Notes: a model not told the origin generated them from the letters alone. DNA of 64,000 bases from Ichthyophis bannanicus (GCA_033557465.1 CM066031.1:1233095312-1233159311); one strand, 5' to 3'. Shown: positions 22,597 through 34,309, counted from the stretch's first letter. Program-made: numbers and translations.

Positions 22597-23965
22597 ACAG
22601 GCCGGTTAGTTTAACTTCAGTGGTGAGTAAATTATTGGAAACGCTGCTGAAAGAGAAAATAGTGAGGTTTCTGGAGTCCGGCGGATTACAGGATCCGAGG
22701 CAGCATGGATTCACCAGAGGCAGGTCTTGTCAGACAAATCTGATTGATTTCTTTGACTGGGTGACCAGGGAGTTGGACCGAGGGAGAGCTCTAGATGTGG
22801 TGTATTTAGATTTCAGTAAAGCCTTTGACACTGTTCCTCCACAGGCGACTTATAAACAAACTGAGCACCCTAGGGATGGACCCTAAAGTTACTGCTTGGG
22901 TTAGAAATTGGTTGGGTGGGAGGCGAAAAAGAGTACAAGTAAATGGAGCTCACTCTGAGGAGAAGGATGTTACCAGTGGTGTGCCCCAGAGATCTGTCCT
23001 TGGTCCGATTCTTTTTAACATCTTTGTTAGTGATATAGCGGAAGGGCTGTCGGGTAAGATTTGTCTCTTTGCGGATGATACCAAAATCTGTAATAGAGTA
23101 GACACCCAGGAAGGTGTAGATAACATGAGGAGGGATCTAGCTAAGCTTGAAGAATGGTCTAGAATTTGGCAGCTGGGATTTAATGTTAAAAAATGTAAGG
23201 TCATGCATTTGGGCTGCAGCAATCCAAGGGAGCAATACAGTATAGGAGGTGAAGTACTTTTGTCCACTAAAGAAGAGCGGGACCTAGGCGTGGTTGTGTC
23301 TGATGATCTTAAAGTAGCTAAACAGGTAGAAAAGGCGACGGCAAAAGCTAGAAGGATGCTTGGGTGCATACGGAGAGGAATGGCTAGCAGAAAAAAGGAG
23401 GTGATAATACCTCTGTATAAGTCTTTGGTGCAACCTCATTTGGAGTATGGTGTGCAATTCTGGAGACCGCACCTTCAAAAGGATGTGAACAGGATGGAGT
23501 CGGTGCAGAGGGTTGCTACTAAAATGATTAATGGGCTTCATTATAAAGCATATGAGGACAGACTTAAGGATCTTAATATGTACACCTTAGAGGAAAGGCG
23601 GGATAGAGGTGATATGATTGAGATGTTTAAATACCTCCATGGCATAAATGTTCAGGGAGAGAGCCTCTTTCAATTGAAAGCAAGTTCTGCTACGAGGGGA
23701 CATGGGATGAGGGTGAAGGGAGATAGATTCAGGAGTGATATGCGGAAATATTTCTTTACGGAAAGAGTGGTGGATCCGTGGAATAGTCTCCCAGTGGAGG
23801 TGGTAGAGATGAGGACAGTAACTGAATTCAAAAAAGCATGGGACCAACACAGAGGATCTCTAAAGGTAGAAAGTGGACTGTTGTAGTTGTTGTTATGGAA
23901 GGACAGACTAGATGGGCCTTGTGGTCTTTTTCTGTCATCATGTTTCTATGTTTCTATGTTTCTTA
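22597..23965 (+). mobile_element. 5'-truncated CR1 LINE
   Basis: It starts at the RT block encoding RPVSLTSVVSKL and runs to the CR1 3' end, where TTTCTATG units replace a poly(A) tail, a known CR1 trait. It is nearly identical to the full-length CR1 at 47941-52663, so both belong to one recently active family. Truncation at the 5' side is typical of incomplete reverse transcription. Confidence 0.9.
22600..23886 (+). pseudogene. CR1 reverse transcriptase, C-terminal two-thirds
   Basis: Blocks seen: RPVSLTSVVSKL, QHGFTRGRSCQTNL, VVYLDFSKAFDTV (block A), GVPQRSVLGPILFNIFVSDI (block B, usual GVPQGS with Gly replaced by Arg), LFADDTK (block C, catalytic) and the C-terminal CR1 region with VQFWRPHL, RRDRGDMIEMFKYL and FFTERVVDPWNSLP. 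A single extra base near 22837 splits the frame into 22314-22886 and 22825-23886. Otherwise intact to the stop at 23884. Confidence 0.92.
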
Positions 23966-24395
23966 TGCACCACCTAAATAACATATTAAATAGTGCTGGG
24001 GAGGAGCCTGCTGTCTTGGTACATATGGTACCAATAATATAGGAAAATGTGGGAAGGAGCTTCTAGATACCAAATTTAGGATTTTGGGTAGAAGCCAAAA
24101 TCTACAACTTTCTGGAGAGCTTTTTCAGAAATGCTTTATATTCCAAGCACAGGAGCCAACAGGCAGGCAGATCTTGGGAGTCTCAATACATGGATGAGAT
24201 GATGATGCAAGGGAGAGGATTTTAGATTTGTTAGGAATTGGGCAACTTTCAAGGGAAGGGGGAAGCTTTTCTGGAAGGATGGGCTCTACCTTAACTAAAG
24301 TGGAACCAGGCTGCTGGCATTGACCTTTAAAAAGGAGACAGTGCAGTTTTTAAACTAGAAAAAGGGTGAAAGCCGATAGTCACCAAAGAGTGCAT
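23966..24395 (+). pseudogene. SGNH-like ORF1 fragment of older LINE (continuation)
   Basis: With frame changes it reads GTNNIGKCGKELLDTKFRIL (block III-like GTNxxG) and later WKDGLYLN, the Asp-x-x-(His/Tyr) block V region of SGNH hydrolases. Together with 22125-22596 this resembles one LINE ORF1 split by the CR1. The catalytic His is replaced by Tyr. Confidence 0.5.
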
Positions 24396-25950
24396 GGTTT
24401 GGAATGATATATTTTTGACAGATAATCCAAGGGTCGGAACACGTGTGTGATGAGCACACTGTTTAGCCTGGCGGCAGGCCCATCTGCCCCCTCCTCCTGC
24501 CAATCGGGGGCTAAGATCTCACAGGGGCCATGGCGGGAAAGTTACCCGCCGTGACTTGAGCATCGCGACAGTTGTCGCAGTGCAATAGTTACCTGTGCGA
24601 GATCGTGGCCCCCGATATAAGGGATCAGGGCAGAGCGAGCCTCCTTTCGGATCACCTGCATCTGCTCACCTTAATCGGCTTGAACCTCTGCTTTGATCTC
24701 TTCTTTGCATCGGTGGCTTCTCCTTGCACTGCGCTGGCTCCCCTGTGGCTCTGCATTGACTGCCTTGCCAGCTGTGCCACTTCCCCATAGCACTCGGGAC
24801 TGATTTCTTCAGCAGTTTTTGCACCTTTGACATTGCCACTGCTGACTCTGACAGTGGCTGTGACTCCCGCAAACAAGGGAGAGCTTTTATGGCTGCTGTC
24901 AGCTGGCCCTCCTGCCTTGTCTCCCAGGAGGTGGCCAGAGCTCAGGGGAAGCCTTGCGGTCCTCCTTGAGCTGCAGAGACACACCCCCCCCCCCACTACC
25001 GGAAAAGGGAGCTCAATGCTACCGAGGGTAGGTTTGGAGAGGCTAAACTGGGTTGCAGTGCTGCACACAGAGAGCCCTCTGCTGGATCACAGGATTAGCC
25101 TTTTCTTAGCCTTGCAGGGTGGGCCGGTACATGAAGGAGCCACTCAGGGGGTGAGCATCCTGCCAGTCTTACGAAGCTCTCTTAAAGGGGAAATTCACAA
25201 TAAAAAGGTGCAGAGTGTGACTGCAGCATTCACTGGCAGGCACCATGCCTGGAAGATGCCCACAGCACAGAAATCTCCCTGACCAGCTCGAGAACCCCCC
25301 AGACATGGTGAAAGGAGGTACCATCTAGAAAGCACCACTGATGCAGCAGTACACCCCAGACAACCCCAGAAGGAGAAGACACTGCTCTATATCTTTGTGT
25401 GTGTTCAGCAGTAGAGAGAGCTCATCAAGCATGACAAAGAATCAATACCAGTGCCACCATGTCATGCAGGTGGGGGTACCACTCGCATTGTGGACACCAT
25501 AAAAGAGGGCACCCCTCCCAATTTAGTAGCTTTTCAAGTTGATTTTCCTCAAGAAGCTTGTGACAACAAAGACACTGCCATCATCACATGTCTTGGAGGT
25601 GGGGGAGCTCCCACTCAAAAGTAGGTCACACATCAGTGTTTCAACAGCACCTCCCTGCCCATGGAATCACAGCAATCGGTATCACAGAGTGGCATCCTTG
25701 TGACAGCCGCTACAAGGCTACCAGAACCTTGGAATCAGAGGCATCAGGTGAGAAACATTCCATTTCTACTCCCCCTATCCCCCAGTAGCTGCCTCCACTG
25801 CCCAGTCTGTTCCCGTAGCCCCGACCTCCAAACCCTCACACAAACGAAGGAAGAGGTACAGGTGGTCATGATCATCGCCTTCCTCAAGTTCCTCTTCATC
25901 ATAATCATTTTCCTTCTCTTCCTCCCATGAGGCAGAAAGAGCTAGGACTG
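24396..25950 (+). other. Presumed 5' region of the plus-strand Ngaro; no clear motif
   Basis: G/C-rich at the left end, with many short frames but no domain that I can name. Position upstream of a gag motif suggests leader and N-terminal gag. I did not find the repeat halves that would confirm the terminus. Confidence 0.35.
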
Positions 25951-26790
25951 CCAGTGCCTGCTCTGCCTTGCTGCCTAATATAATGGAATTGTGGGAGACC
26001 GTCCCACGGTCACTCAGGAAGAAGGTCACCAGGAGGGAATACTTTGACATTTTCAAGCTGCTTGAAGGGCGTTGGTGATGCAATGCCAAGAAAAAATAAA
26101 AAAACAGGTGATCTGTTGTACCATGGGAGTACCATACCCCACATAACATCACCAGCTGGACCTTAGCATATGCTCACATGATCAGCCTCACTTCCCATAA
26201 GGACCCCTTGCAGCTTGGATAAATGTTGGCATACCTTGATACCATCATGACTGTCTTAAAGGAACATGAGGGATATGCTGGGCCATCATATGACGAGCAC
26301 TTCTGCAACAAGATGGAGGTGTGGCCCAACAAGTTGTGGGGTGCCAACAATGTTGGGATATGGTTCCAAAAGATGAACTCTAAATACAGGTAGAACTTTC
26401 AAAGGAGAGTGTTGGCTGGTACAAGCAAATCCACACCAAGTAGCAACATCTGCAGGTGATACAACAAAGGCACATGTTCCTTTTGAAACTGCAAATATCA
26501 ACATGCTTGCCTCCATTGCATAGCCCCCCACCTTGCCTCACAGTGCACCCGGAGGTTGTAGCCAAAAGCCATGCCACAAGAGAAGCCATTCAAACAACAA
26601 CAAGGAGGAGAATACTAAACAATGAAGCCCTGTTTGGGAAATTAAACCTTTCCACTACTACGAAGTCTCTGCTATGAGAAACAAACCTTAGGAAGGGAAG
26701 GGAAAATGGAAGCCTCAGACGGGGGCTCTTGGCAAAACAGGGCAATGCTACCCTGCCAAACTGCTCATGAGAAATTCCCCAGATGTCATT
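25950..26790 (+). pseudogene. Ngaro gag-like protein (second element)
   Basis: LWETVPRSLRKKVTRREYF then DIFKLLEG (25988-26085) matches the gag motif of the minus-strand Ngaro. Further on, a broken frame gives YNKGTCSF, NCKYQHACLHC and PHLASQC (about 26458-26540), including a C-x2-C-x4-H-x4-C zinc knuckle. Gag would package the RNA. Multiple stops make it non-functional. Confidence 0.7.
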
Positions 26791-27380
26791 CATAGGCTTC
26801 CATAGTGCAAAGTCAGTTTTTACAATTTTTCAAATATATCTAAAATCACTGAAAAACATAAACTAGGCACTTATCTGACAAGAAAATCCCCACAGTCTTT
26901 GCAGGTTCAGTCGCCCACCACACCAAAAAGAAACTGTCAACTCGAGTTTTGCCCTACTCTTTTAAATGGACTGCATCAGGACTTTCTTATGGCAATGGTG
27001 TAAAGATTGTCAAGGGAATATCTGACTCTAACCAAAGCTGTTTAAATAGAGGTGGAAAGGGCAAACAAGCAAACCAAACAAACCACACTGACATGACTTC
27101 ACAAGGCTGTGTACCAATCCAGGGACTCGTTTAAGCCCATTGACTGTATTGTGTTGAGAGTGAAAATCTACTTCTGCTGTAGTCTAGCTAGACATTGTTC
27201 AGCACATCCTTGGGCGGGGTCCCATATACCATCTAGGACTAGCCATTTAAGATGTTGCCACTGATGATCAAGATCTATGCAGTGTTGTACAATAGGTGCT
27301 GTCAGGATCTTATTACTAAGCTGAGACATCACCTTTCAGTAAGGCCCTTACACCAGTTTCCATAGCAGCCATGGACCCCT
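26791..27380. other. Spacer between gag and RT of the second Ngaro, no motif
   Basis: Broken frames only. No domain recognised. Confidence 0.4.
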
Positions 27381-27407
27381 GATTAGATGTTTACCTGAAG
27401 AGAACTG

Positions 27408-28049
27408 ATGCTAAGCATCTCAGAGATGGCTTCCGCTTTGGCTTTATCATTCCTTCCCATGGGCACAATCCAGGTCCCATCGCTCATCCTACAGAAATAC
27501 CCCCACACCTTTGGCCCACCTTCAATGCATGGCCAGCACCTTCAACACAGGTCCGGCCCCTTCAACAGACTGCCATTCCCTGAATTTTACATTTCCCCCA
27601 TGACGGTGGTTCCCAAAGAAGACCCCAGGAAGTACAGACTGATACACAACCTCTCCTTCCCTCAGGGGGACTCTGTGAATGATTCGATACCTAGCAACGC
27701 TTGTACAGCGTGGTATGCCTTTTTCAACCAGGCCCTGGACATCACGAAGTCTGCTGGTAGGGGTACATACCTAGCCAAGGTGGACATAGAGTCAGCCTTT
27801 CGGCTGCTCCCAATCCACCCTATCTGTTTTCCCCTGCTGGGCTTCCACTTCAAAGGCATGCACTATTTTGACAGATGCATGCCCATGGCATGCTCAGTGT
27901 TCTGCACAGCCTTTGAGGCATTTAATACCTTTCTCCACTGTGTGTTGCAACAATGGACAGGGCTGCAATCCTTGGTGCACTACCTTGATGGCTTTCTATT
28001 CATTGGACCTGAGCATTCCAGCACCTGCACAACACTCCTGGATACCTAG
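27408..28049 (+). pseudogene. Ngaro reverse transcriptase, interrupted by CR1
   Basis: An open frame of 213 codons contains FYISPMTVVPKEDPRKYRL, IHNLSFPQGDSVND, AKVDIESAFRLLPIHP (block A, catalytic Asp), CMPMACSVFCTAFEAF (block B) and VHYLDGFLF (block C). The usual YLDD has its second Asp replaced by Gly. The C-terminal bridge (LTFLGVEL in the sister copy) is missing because a minus-strand CR1 starts at about 28090. The chain resumes at about 29676. The RT is not functional. Confidence 0.88.
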
Positions 28050-28089
28050 CAGTTTCCCCAAAAGACACAGGTTCCACAATGCCTGTCAA

Positions 28090-29640
28090 ACATTGATAAC
28101 CTGGGTCCCTTTTTAATAATGATTTATGGACCTTTCCTCCAGGAACTTGTCCAAACCTTTTTTAAACCCATCTACACTAACAGCCTTTACTACATCCTCC
28201 GGTAACAAATTCCAGAGTTTGATTACACGTTGAGTGAAAAAATATTTTCTATTATTTGTCTTAAATAGTTTACCCTGTAGCTTCATTGCATGTCCCCTAG
28301 TCTTTCTATATTCTGATAGCGTAAACAATCAATCTACGTTTACCCGTTCCACTCTGCTCATTAATTTATAGACTTCTATCATATCTCCCCTCAGCCGTCT
28401 CTTTTCCGGGTTAAAGAGCCACAACCTTTTTAGCCTTTCTTCATAGGGGTATCCTTCCATCTCCTTTACCATTTTGGTAGCTCTTCTCTGAACCTTTTCT
28501 AATAATGCTATATCCTTTTTAAGATACGGCGACCAGAATTGCACACAATATTCAAGGTGCAGTCGCACCATGGAACGATACAGAGGCATTATAATATTCT
28601 TTGTTTTATTTTCCATTCCTTTCCTTATGATACCTAGCATTCTATTTGCTCTATTGGCTGCCGCTGCACACTGGGCCGAGGTTTTTAACATGTTATCCAC
28701 AATGACGCCTAAATCTTTTTCCTGGGTGGTGGTTCCTAATGTGGAGCCTTGCATCGTGTAATCATAGTTTGGATTGTTCTTCCTTAGGTGCATAACTTTG
28801 CACTTGTCCACATTAAATTTCATCTGCCATTTTGATGCCAAGTCTTCCAATTTATCAAGATCCTCTTGCAGTTTTCCACAATCCTCATGTCTTTTAACAA
28901 CTTTAAATAGTTTTATGTCATCTGCAAATTTGATAACCTCACTAATTATTCCCTTTTCCAGGTAATTTATGAATATGTCAAAAAACAGTGGACCCAGCAC
29001 AGATCCCTGGGGTACACCACTATTCACCTTTCTCCATTGGGAAAATTGGCCATTTAGCCCTACCCTCTGCTTTCTATCTTTTAACCAGTTCCTGATCCAC
29101 AATAGTACACTGCCTCCTATCCCATGACTCTTTAGTTTTGCCAAACGTCTCTGATGAGGGATCTTGTCAAAGGCTTTCTGAAAGTCCAAATACACTATAT
29201 CAACCAACTCACCTTTGTCTACCTGTTTATTCACACCTTCAAAAAAACAGAATAGATTAGTAAGACAAGTTCTTCCTTGTCTAAAGCCATGTTGACTGTC
29301 TCCCATTAAGCCATGACTATCTACATGTTCAGCAATTGTGTTCTTTGTGATGGTTTCTACCATTTTTTCCAGTACTGACATTAGGCTCACCGGTCTGTAG
29401 TTGCCTGGATCACCCCTGGAACCCTTTTTAAAAATTGGCGTTACATTGGCCATTTTCCAATCTTTGGGTATTGCAGATGATTTTAATGATAGTTCACAGA
29501 TTACTAATAGCAGGTCTGCAATCTCATATTTCAGTTCTTTCAACACCCTTGGATGTATACCATCTGGTCTAGGTGATTTGCTACTCTTCATTTTATCAAA
29601 TAGTTGTAATACATCTTCCCGATGTATTGATATTTTCTTC
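28090..29640 (-). mobile_element. CR1-type LINE (distinct family) inserted in Ngaro RT
   Basis: On the minus strand it runs from a point just upstream of RT (near 29640) to the end of ORF2 at 28113. Coding sequence differs clearly from the other CR1s here (FADDIKLFKVV versus FADDTKICNRVD), so it is a separate family. No TTTCTATG-type tail is visible at its 3' end, so this end may be truncated or belong to a family with another tail. It removed a short part of the Ngaro RT. Confidence 0.85.
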
Positions 29641-29642
29641 AA
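28113..29642 (-). pseudogene. CR1-family reverse transcriptase, one in-frame stop
   Basis: The main part spans 437 codons without interruption: SPRPDGIHPRVLKEL, YRPVSLMSVL, QHGFRQGRTCLTNL, VYLDFQKAFDKIPH (block A), SGVPQGSVLGPLFFDIFIN (block B), IKFADDIKLF (catalytic block C), then the CR1 C-terminal domain with RPHLEY-like RLHLEYCVQFWSPYL and RRLRGDMIEVYKL. A TGA at 28329-28331 ends this frame, but the same phase continues to 28113 with RKYFFTQRVIKLWNLLP, the conserved C-terminus. It would need one codon repair to be open across RT. The endonuclease and ORF1 are absent. The enzyme copies CR1 RNA at the target site. Confidence 0.92.
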
Positions 29643-29675
29643 CTGGAACTTGGAAAGTGGTGTGCCATCTAGATG
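29641..29675. repeat. 35-bp inverted copy of Ngaro recombinase sequence at CR1 junction
   Basis: 29641-29675 (AACTGGAACTTGGAAAGTGG...) is the reverse complement of 31098-31132 with a single mismatch. The downstream copy is in its native place in the recombinase frame (STPLSKFQFTVVF). The upstream copy sits exactly between the CR1 5' end and the resumed RT bridge, so it looks like templated filler added when the CR1 insertion was resolved. Confidence 0.8.
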
Positions 29676-30358
29676 TCACACCACAACTCCTTCATGACAA
29701 AATGGAGGGCCTTAAGGAAAAAATTGCTGCTGTGCAAGGCCTACAGAAATCACCCTCTGGATGTCCCAGTCACTCATTGGTTCTCTGAATTCACCTGTAG
29801 AGTGATCTTGATAGATTAACCTTTCCTAAGATACCTTATCCAGGCGACAGCTGATTTCCACAGCAGACATCACCATCTTTGCCTCTCACAGACATTGAAG
29901 CAGGACCTGAATGTTGGCTGCATTTCCTCAACATGTTCAATGGCATGAGCAGGTGGCAGCAGGCCCACACAACACCATGGAATTAGACCTCTTCACGGAT
30001 GTGTTGGGGGCCTCCGGTTTTGGCATACTCTTCACGGGCGCCTGGGCTGCCACACCATGGTTTGAGTGCTGGGTGAGTGGGGGCCTCACCAAAAACATCA
30101 CCCTCCTTGAAATTTTTACTTTGTACGTGGCGTTGTGTATGTGAGGCTACCATCTGTGGGACCAGAGAATCTTTTTCCTGCTGCACTAATCAGGCAGTAA
30201 TTGTCATTGTTAACAATCTATCAGCAAAATGTGTCATAGTGGCTGAACTCCTGCGAAAATTTGTTCTGAAGTTCTTGCATATCAATGTTATGGCACATGT
30301 GCAACATCTAACTGGACAGACAAATAACATTGCTGACTCCCTCTCTTGTTTTCAGTAG
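29676..30358 (+). pseudogene. Ngaro RT C-terminal bridge and RNase H (second element)
   Basis: LHDKMEGLKEKIAAVQG followed by ITLWMSQSLIGSLN gives the RT/RNase H bridge, aligned with LTLWEMQALIGSLNF of the first Ngaro. RNase H then shows LDLFTDVLGASGFGILFTG (first Asp), TLLEIFTLYVAL (Glu), CCTNQAVIVIVNNLS (the usual WCDN has Asp replaced by Thr) and LTGQTNNIADSLSCFQ. Frame changes lie near 30140. It would be inactive. Confidence 0.82.
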
Positions 30359-30639
30359 ATCACCTTCAGATTATTGGCTCTGATGGTGGACAAACATCCC
30401 ACTGCATTGCCAGACTCGATATGGGATCTGATATCAACATAGACTGGCAGCTCATCCGGTAGTCCGAGGCCCCTCACACCTGGGTGGTGTATCTGTGAGA
30501 ATATGCATCTATCTCGCCCTTCCTGGTATCCTACAGATGGAGACAAGGGCTACCGAACCCCAGGTAGCTGGCGGCATGCGCGTTGTGCATTGGTGCCCAA
30601 GCTATATCTCACCATACCATCTTATCCCACCTGTCAGGG

Positions 30640-31515
30640 TTCTCCTTCACCAATCTGGCCAGCTGGGGCAACTGCTGCTAAATTTTCTTGCTGAAAACGC
30701 TGATGAAAGGATGAGCAAGGAGCCTACTCCAACAGCCTGATGTGAGATGCCCAGAAATACATGAAATACTGGATAGGCTGTGGGCAGCTCTGCCAACCAT
30801 ATGCCACCACAGAATGCAAAACCTGTTTGTACCGGGCAGCGTTTACCCTGGCTTTCTTTGGCGCTTTCAGAATCAGTGAGCTGGTGGCTGCCTCTAAGAA
30901 GCCAGGGGCCCCCTTCGGGATGCAGTTTTCCGAGGTCCCAGTGTCAGATGGACTACTGCACATCCAGATTGTAGGGGCCAGAATGATCCTAAAAGAAGAG
31001 GGGGAGTCATCTCCCTCAAGGCAATGCCCTGGCTTTGAACATGCCCCGTTGCCAATACCTTGCATCCCGGCCCTCCTTGAGCCTGAAGTTCCTAATACAT
31101 CTAGATAGCACACCACTTTCCAAGTTCCAGTTCACAGTGGTATTCAAGAAATCATTGGTTGGTGTTGCGGCCCAGTCTGTTCGGCACGCTTTCCTTCTGG
31201 ATTGGAGCACCAATGGTGGCTTCGGAAAAGGGTTTCCTGATATGGGCTATCAAGGTGCTGGAGCCCTGGCGGTCCTTTGCATATACCTCATATATTCACC
31301 AATCTGCGGCGCACACGGCTTATTGACTCTGCCTTCACTAGCTCTGTCCCTCCTCTCTTGGGCATTCATTCATCCACTAGGCAGCTGAAAGGGCATCCAT
31401 GCGGCCAATTGGGATTCACCTGGGACTCTTTGAGTGTGGTGTATGCCTCCTCTGACTGGGTCATATGGGCATGGGGTAGCAGCACCTGTGACCATTCCTA
31501 CATCAGTGCATACAG
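30640..31515 (+). pseudogene. Ngaro tyrosine recombinase
   Basis: The key block is LYRAAFTLAFFGAFRISELV near 30830-30890, with the catalytic Arg in FRISEL, the pattern of the tyrosine recombinases carried by DIRS/Ngaro elements. Later, LDSTPLSKFQFTVVFKKSL (31100-31160) matches the next conserved helix. A degenerate GSSTCDHSYISAYRL near 31480-31515 may hold the C-terminal Tyr. The HxxR motif is not clearly preserved. The recombinase would integrate a circular DNA copy without making a target duplication. Frame breaks are present at about 31108 and 31388. Confidence 0.8.
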
Positions 31516-31757
31516 ACTCATGCTCCACCCTACAGCCTGATCGTGTACCTCAGAGAGAACAACCTTGGAACAGTTTACAGAAAACAGCTATCGATCTTGT
31601 CAGAGCGGACCTCTCCTGGGTGTCCTGCAGTCTCCCCCACATGATCGTCATCTGGTCTAATCTCATTCCTCACCTCAAGTGGATGTATACCCATCCCTGG
31701 GGCAGGGAACTCAAAAAGGTAAACAGACAGGTCAGCCTAAGCATCCTGCATTCCCGG

Positions 31758-32815
31758 GGATAGAAACATAGAAATATGATGACAGAAAAAGACCACATGG
31801 CCTATCTAGTCTGTCCTTCCATATCAACAACTACAACAGTCCCCTTTTTACCTTTAGAGATCCTCTGTGTTTGTCCCATGTTTTTTTGAATTCAGTTACT
31901 GTCTTCATCTCTACCACCTCCACTGGGAGACTATTCCACGGATCCACTACTCTTTCCGTAAAGAAATATTTCTGCATATCACTCCTGAATCTATCTCCCT
32001 TCACCCTCATCCCATGTCCCCTCGTAGCAGAACTTGCTTTCACTTGAAAGAGGATCTCTCCCTGAACATTTATGCCACGGAGGTATTTAAACATCTCAAT
32101 CATATCACCTCTATCCCGCCTTTCCTCTAAGGTGTACATATTAAGATCCTTCAGTCTGTCCTCATATGCTTTATAATGAAGACCACTAATCATTTTAGTA
32201 GCCACCCTCTGCACTGACTCCATCTTGTTCACATCCTTTTGAAGGTGCAGTCTCCAGAATTGCACACTATACTCCAAATGAGGTCGCACCAAAGACTTAT
32301 AGAGAGGCGTTATCACCTCCTTTTTTCTGCTAGCCATTCCTCTCCGTATGCACCCAAGCATCCTTCTAGCTTTTGCCATTGCCTTTTCTACCTGTTTAGC
32401 TACTTTAAGATCATCAGACACAACCACGCCTAGGTCCCGCTCTTCTTTAGTGGACAAAAGTGCTGCACCCCCTATACTATATTGCTCCCTTGGATTGCTG
32501 CAGCCCAAATGCATGACCTTACATTTTTTAACATTAAATCCCAACTGCCAAATTCTAGACCATTCTTCAAGCTTAGCTAGATCCCTCCTCATGTTATCTA
32601 CCCTTTCCTGGGTGTCTACTCTATTGCAGATTTTGGTATCATCCGCAAAGAGGCAAACCTTACCTGAAAGCCCTTCCGCTATATCACTAACAAAGATGTT
32701 AAAAAGAATCGGACCAAGGACAGATCCCTGGGGCACACCACTGATAACATCCTTCTCCTCAGAGTGAGCTCCATATTACTTGTACTCTTTGTCGCCTCCC
32801 ACCCAACCAATTTCT
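31758..32815 (-). mobile_element. 5'-truncated CR1 inserted into Ngaro SGNH region
   Basis: The CR1 3' end (CATAGAAACATAG repeats on the plus strand) lies at 31763 and the 5' truncation at about 32815, in the NWLGG coding region. It belongs to the same family as 22597-23965 and 47941-52663. Ngaro coding resumes beyond it. Confidence 0.9.
31831..32736 (-). pseudogene. CR1 reverse transcriptase fragment, open
   Basis: 301 uninterrupted codons from PQGSVLGPILFNIFVSDI (block B) through LFADDTKICN (block C) to the CR1 C-terminal PWNSLPVEVVEM and stop. The 5' end is truncated before block A, so it cannot be active, but the lack of stops argues for a recent insertion. It is highly similar to the copy ending at 52590. 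Confidence 0.92.
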
Positions 32816-33000
32816 GGCCCCTACAATCTGGATGGCAGATTCGGCATGAATAGGCACACCTACATTGCATGGATACTTTGACAGCTATATCCTATGCTTA
32901 TCAGACATTGGACCCAACCTTTTTCTTAATGACTGGAAGAGATACCAGAGGCTATTCTGCAGGTCATGTCAGAGCTCGCACACTCGGAGGTGGCTCTCTG

Positions 33001-33389
33001 GCACTGGAGGGAGGTCCCCTTAGTGGGGGACATGAAAGATAAGCTTCTATACACCCATGGTAATTACTCAAGCCAGACCACAAATGCTCAGAGCACAAAC
33101 AAGGGGCAGGGCACTCTAGCTGCCACTAAAGGAGGGGTGCCCCAGTGAGTCTCCCCACAACACGGCCAGCCCAGCATAGGTGATCCTCTAAGACAGCATG
33201 ACAAGGATGCAATTTTCAAATCTTTACACAAGAAAACTACTTGTTACAGAAAAGGAAAGCATGCAATCATTTACGGGAAGAAGACAAGCTCCCTCCCCCA
33301 CAAAATCAAGATAATTAATATAAAGAAATCACTTCTACTAGTCCACCATTAATGGGGAAAACCAGACATAATCAAAAGAAAACTATTGC
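33001..33389. other. Non-coding end of the Ngaro region, no clear motif
   Basis: Broken frames only. The 3' repeats expected for a Ngaro were not recognised here. Confidence 0.4.
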
Positions 33390-33985
33390 AAGAAATAGAA
33401 CACGTGCTGGTGCAATACCACCTCCTATATGAGATCAGATTCCAAAGGCTTCTGCAACTTAGGTTTCAATTACAAAGTTTCCAAAGTCGGGTGCAAAGTA
33501 TTACCAACTTGACCACCAGCAACCAGTTGGAAGACACTCTCTACTCTGGAAGCCTTGGCCCCAAGCTCAACAGCAGGATCTGCAGAAGAAGTAGACACTG
33601 CAGTGGCACACTCTCTCACCACTGGCATCTCTAGGTGATTCCCCAAACTGCAGACAGAATCAACCACTGATGAATCAGCATGGGGATAGAGGGCTGCACT
33701 GGAGCAAATCTCACCTTTGGGCTCAAAGTGATGTCTGACTCAAAGAGGCGCAAAGAACCTCCTTCTACTCCTACTGCCCCCAGCGAGCCTTCCTGCCCCG
33801 GAGTAATCACCATTGCCCCAGCAGGCCGGACAAACTCATTGAGCTGCCCCTTAACACTCCTCTGAGGTTCCCAGACCTTGGCTTTCTGTTTTTGAGGCAT
33901 AGTAACCAGGTAATAAACAATTTTAAGCCAACAACAAGAGCCCACCGGAACACTGTTAGCATGCGTCTGCCATCTTGGCTTCCCT
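33390..33985 (-). pseudogene. L1 5' leader and ORF1 N-terminus
   Basis: On the minus strand from 33983 the sequence reads GCCAAGATGGCAGACGC, like the 5' start of L1 elements, then an ATG followed by PQKQKAKVWEPQRSVKG, a basic N-terminus. Further down (about 33660-33470) is a helix-prone stretch such as the start of the ORF1 coiled coil. The RRM and C-terminal parts are missing. 3' truncation or interruption, perhaps by the Ngaro, is likely. Confidence 0.55.
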
Positions 33986-34309
33986 GGAAGTCATCCCCCC
34001 CTCAGGTCCATCTTTTCCGGAATCCATCTCAACAGAACTTCTTCCTCTGCACACATCTTAAAGTAGATGCTTTTTCCAACAGCCAATGAAATGACTTTAT
34101 TGTCCTAGCACACTCCTTCAGAATTGACTGCAGCTTTTCTTCAAGTCAAGGAAACTCACTCTGCATATCACACATCTCGCATCCTTAAAACAAGAAACAT
34201 GAATTTCCAAATTCATACCCTGTGGTTTTACTGTTCTGAGATTGTAAATCCAACATTGTTCACACAAATTTAATTTTTTTTGTTGATCTTCTCCCCTCCA
34301 AGATTTTGG

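Larger units (their letters stand above)
31550..33000 (+). pseudogene. Ngaro SGNH-like C-terminal domain, split by CR1
   Basis: The first part (31575-31758) encodes IDLVRADLSW, HMIVIWSNLIPHLKW and ELKKVNRQVS, the region between SGNH blocks III and V in Ngaro proteins. The rest resumes after the CR1 at about 32816 and includes SDIGPNLFLNDWKRYQ near 32900-32950, which follows the block V DGxHLS position. Block I and block V residues are not clearly present. Inference from resemblance to the first Ngaro (DGVHLSPVDVDLLLNDWQ). Confidence 0.65.

Noticed and set aside
24572..25282. Possible host exon(s) in G/C-rich sequence before the second Ngaro gag
   Set aside because: No splice-site pattern, no domain, and position fits the leader of the Ngaro.
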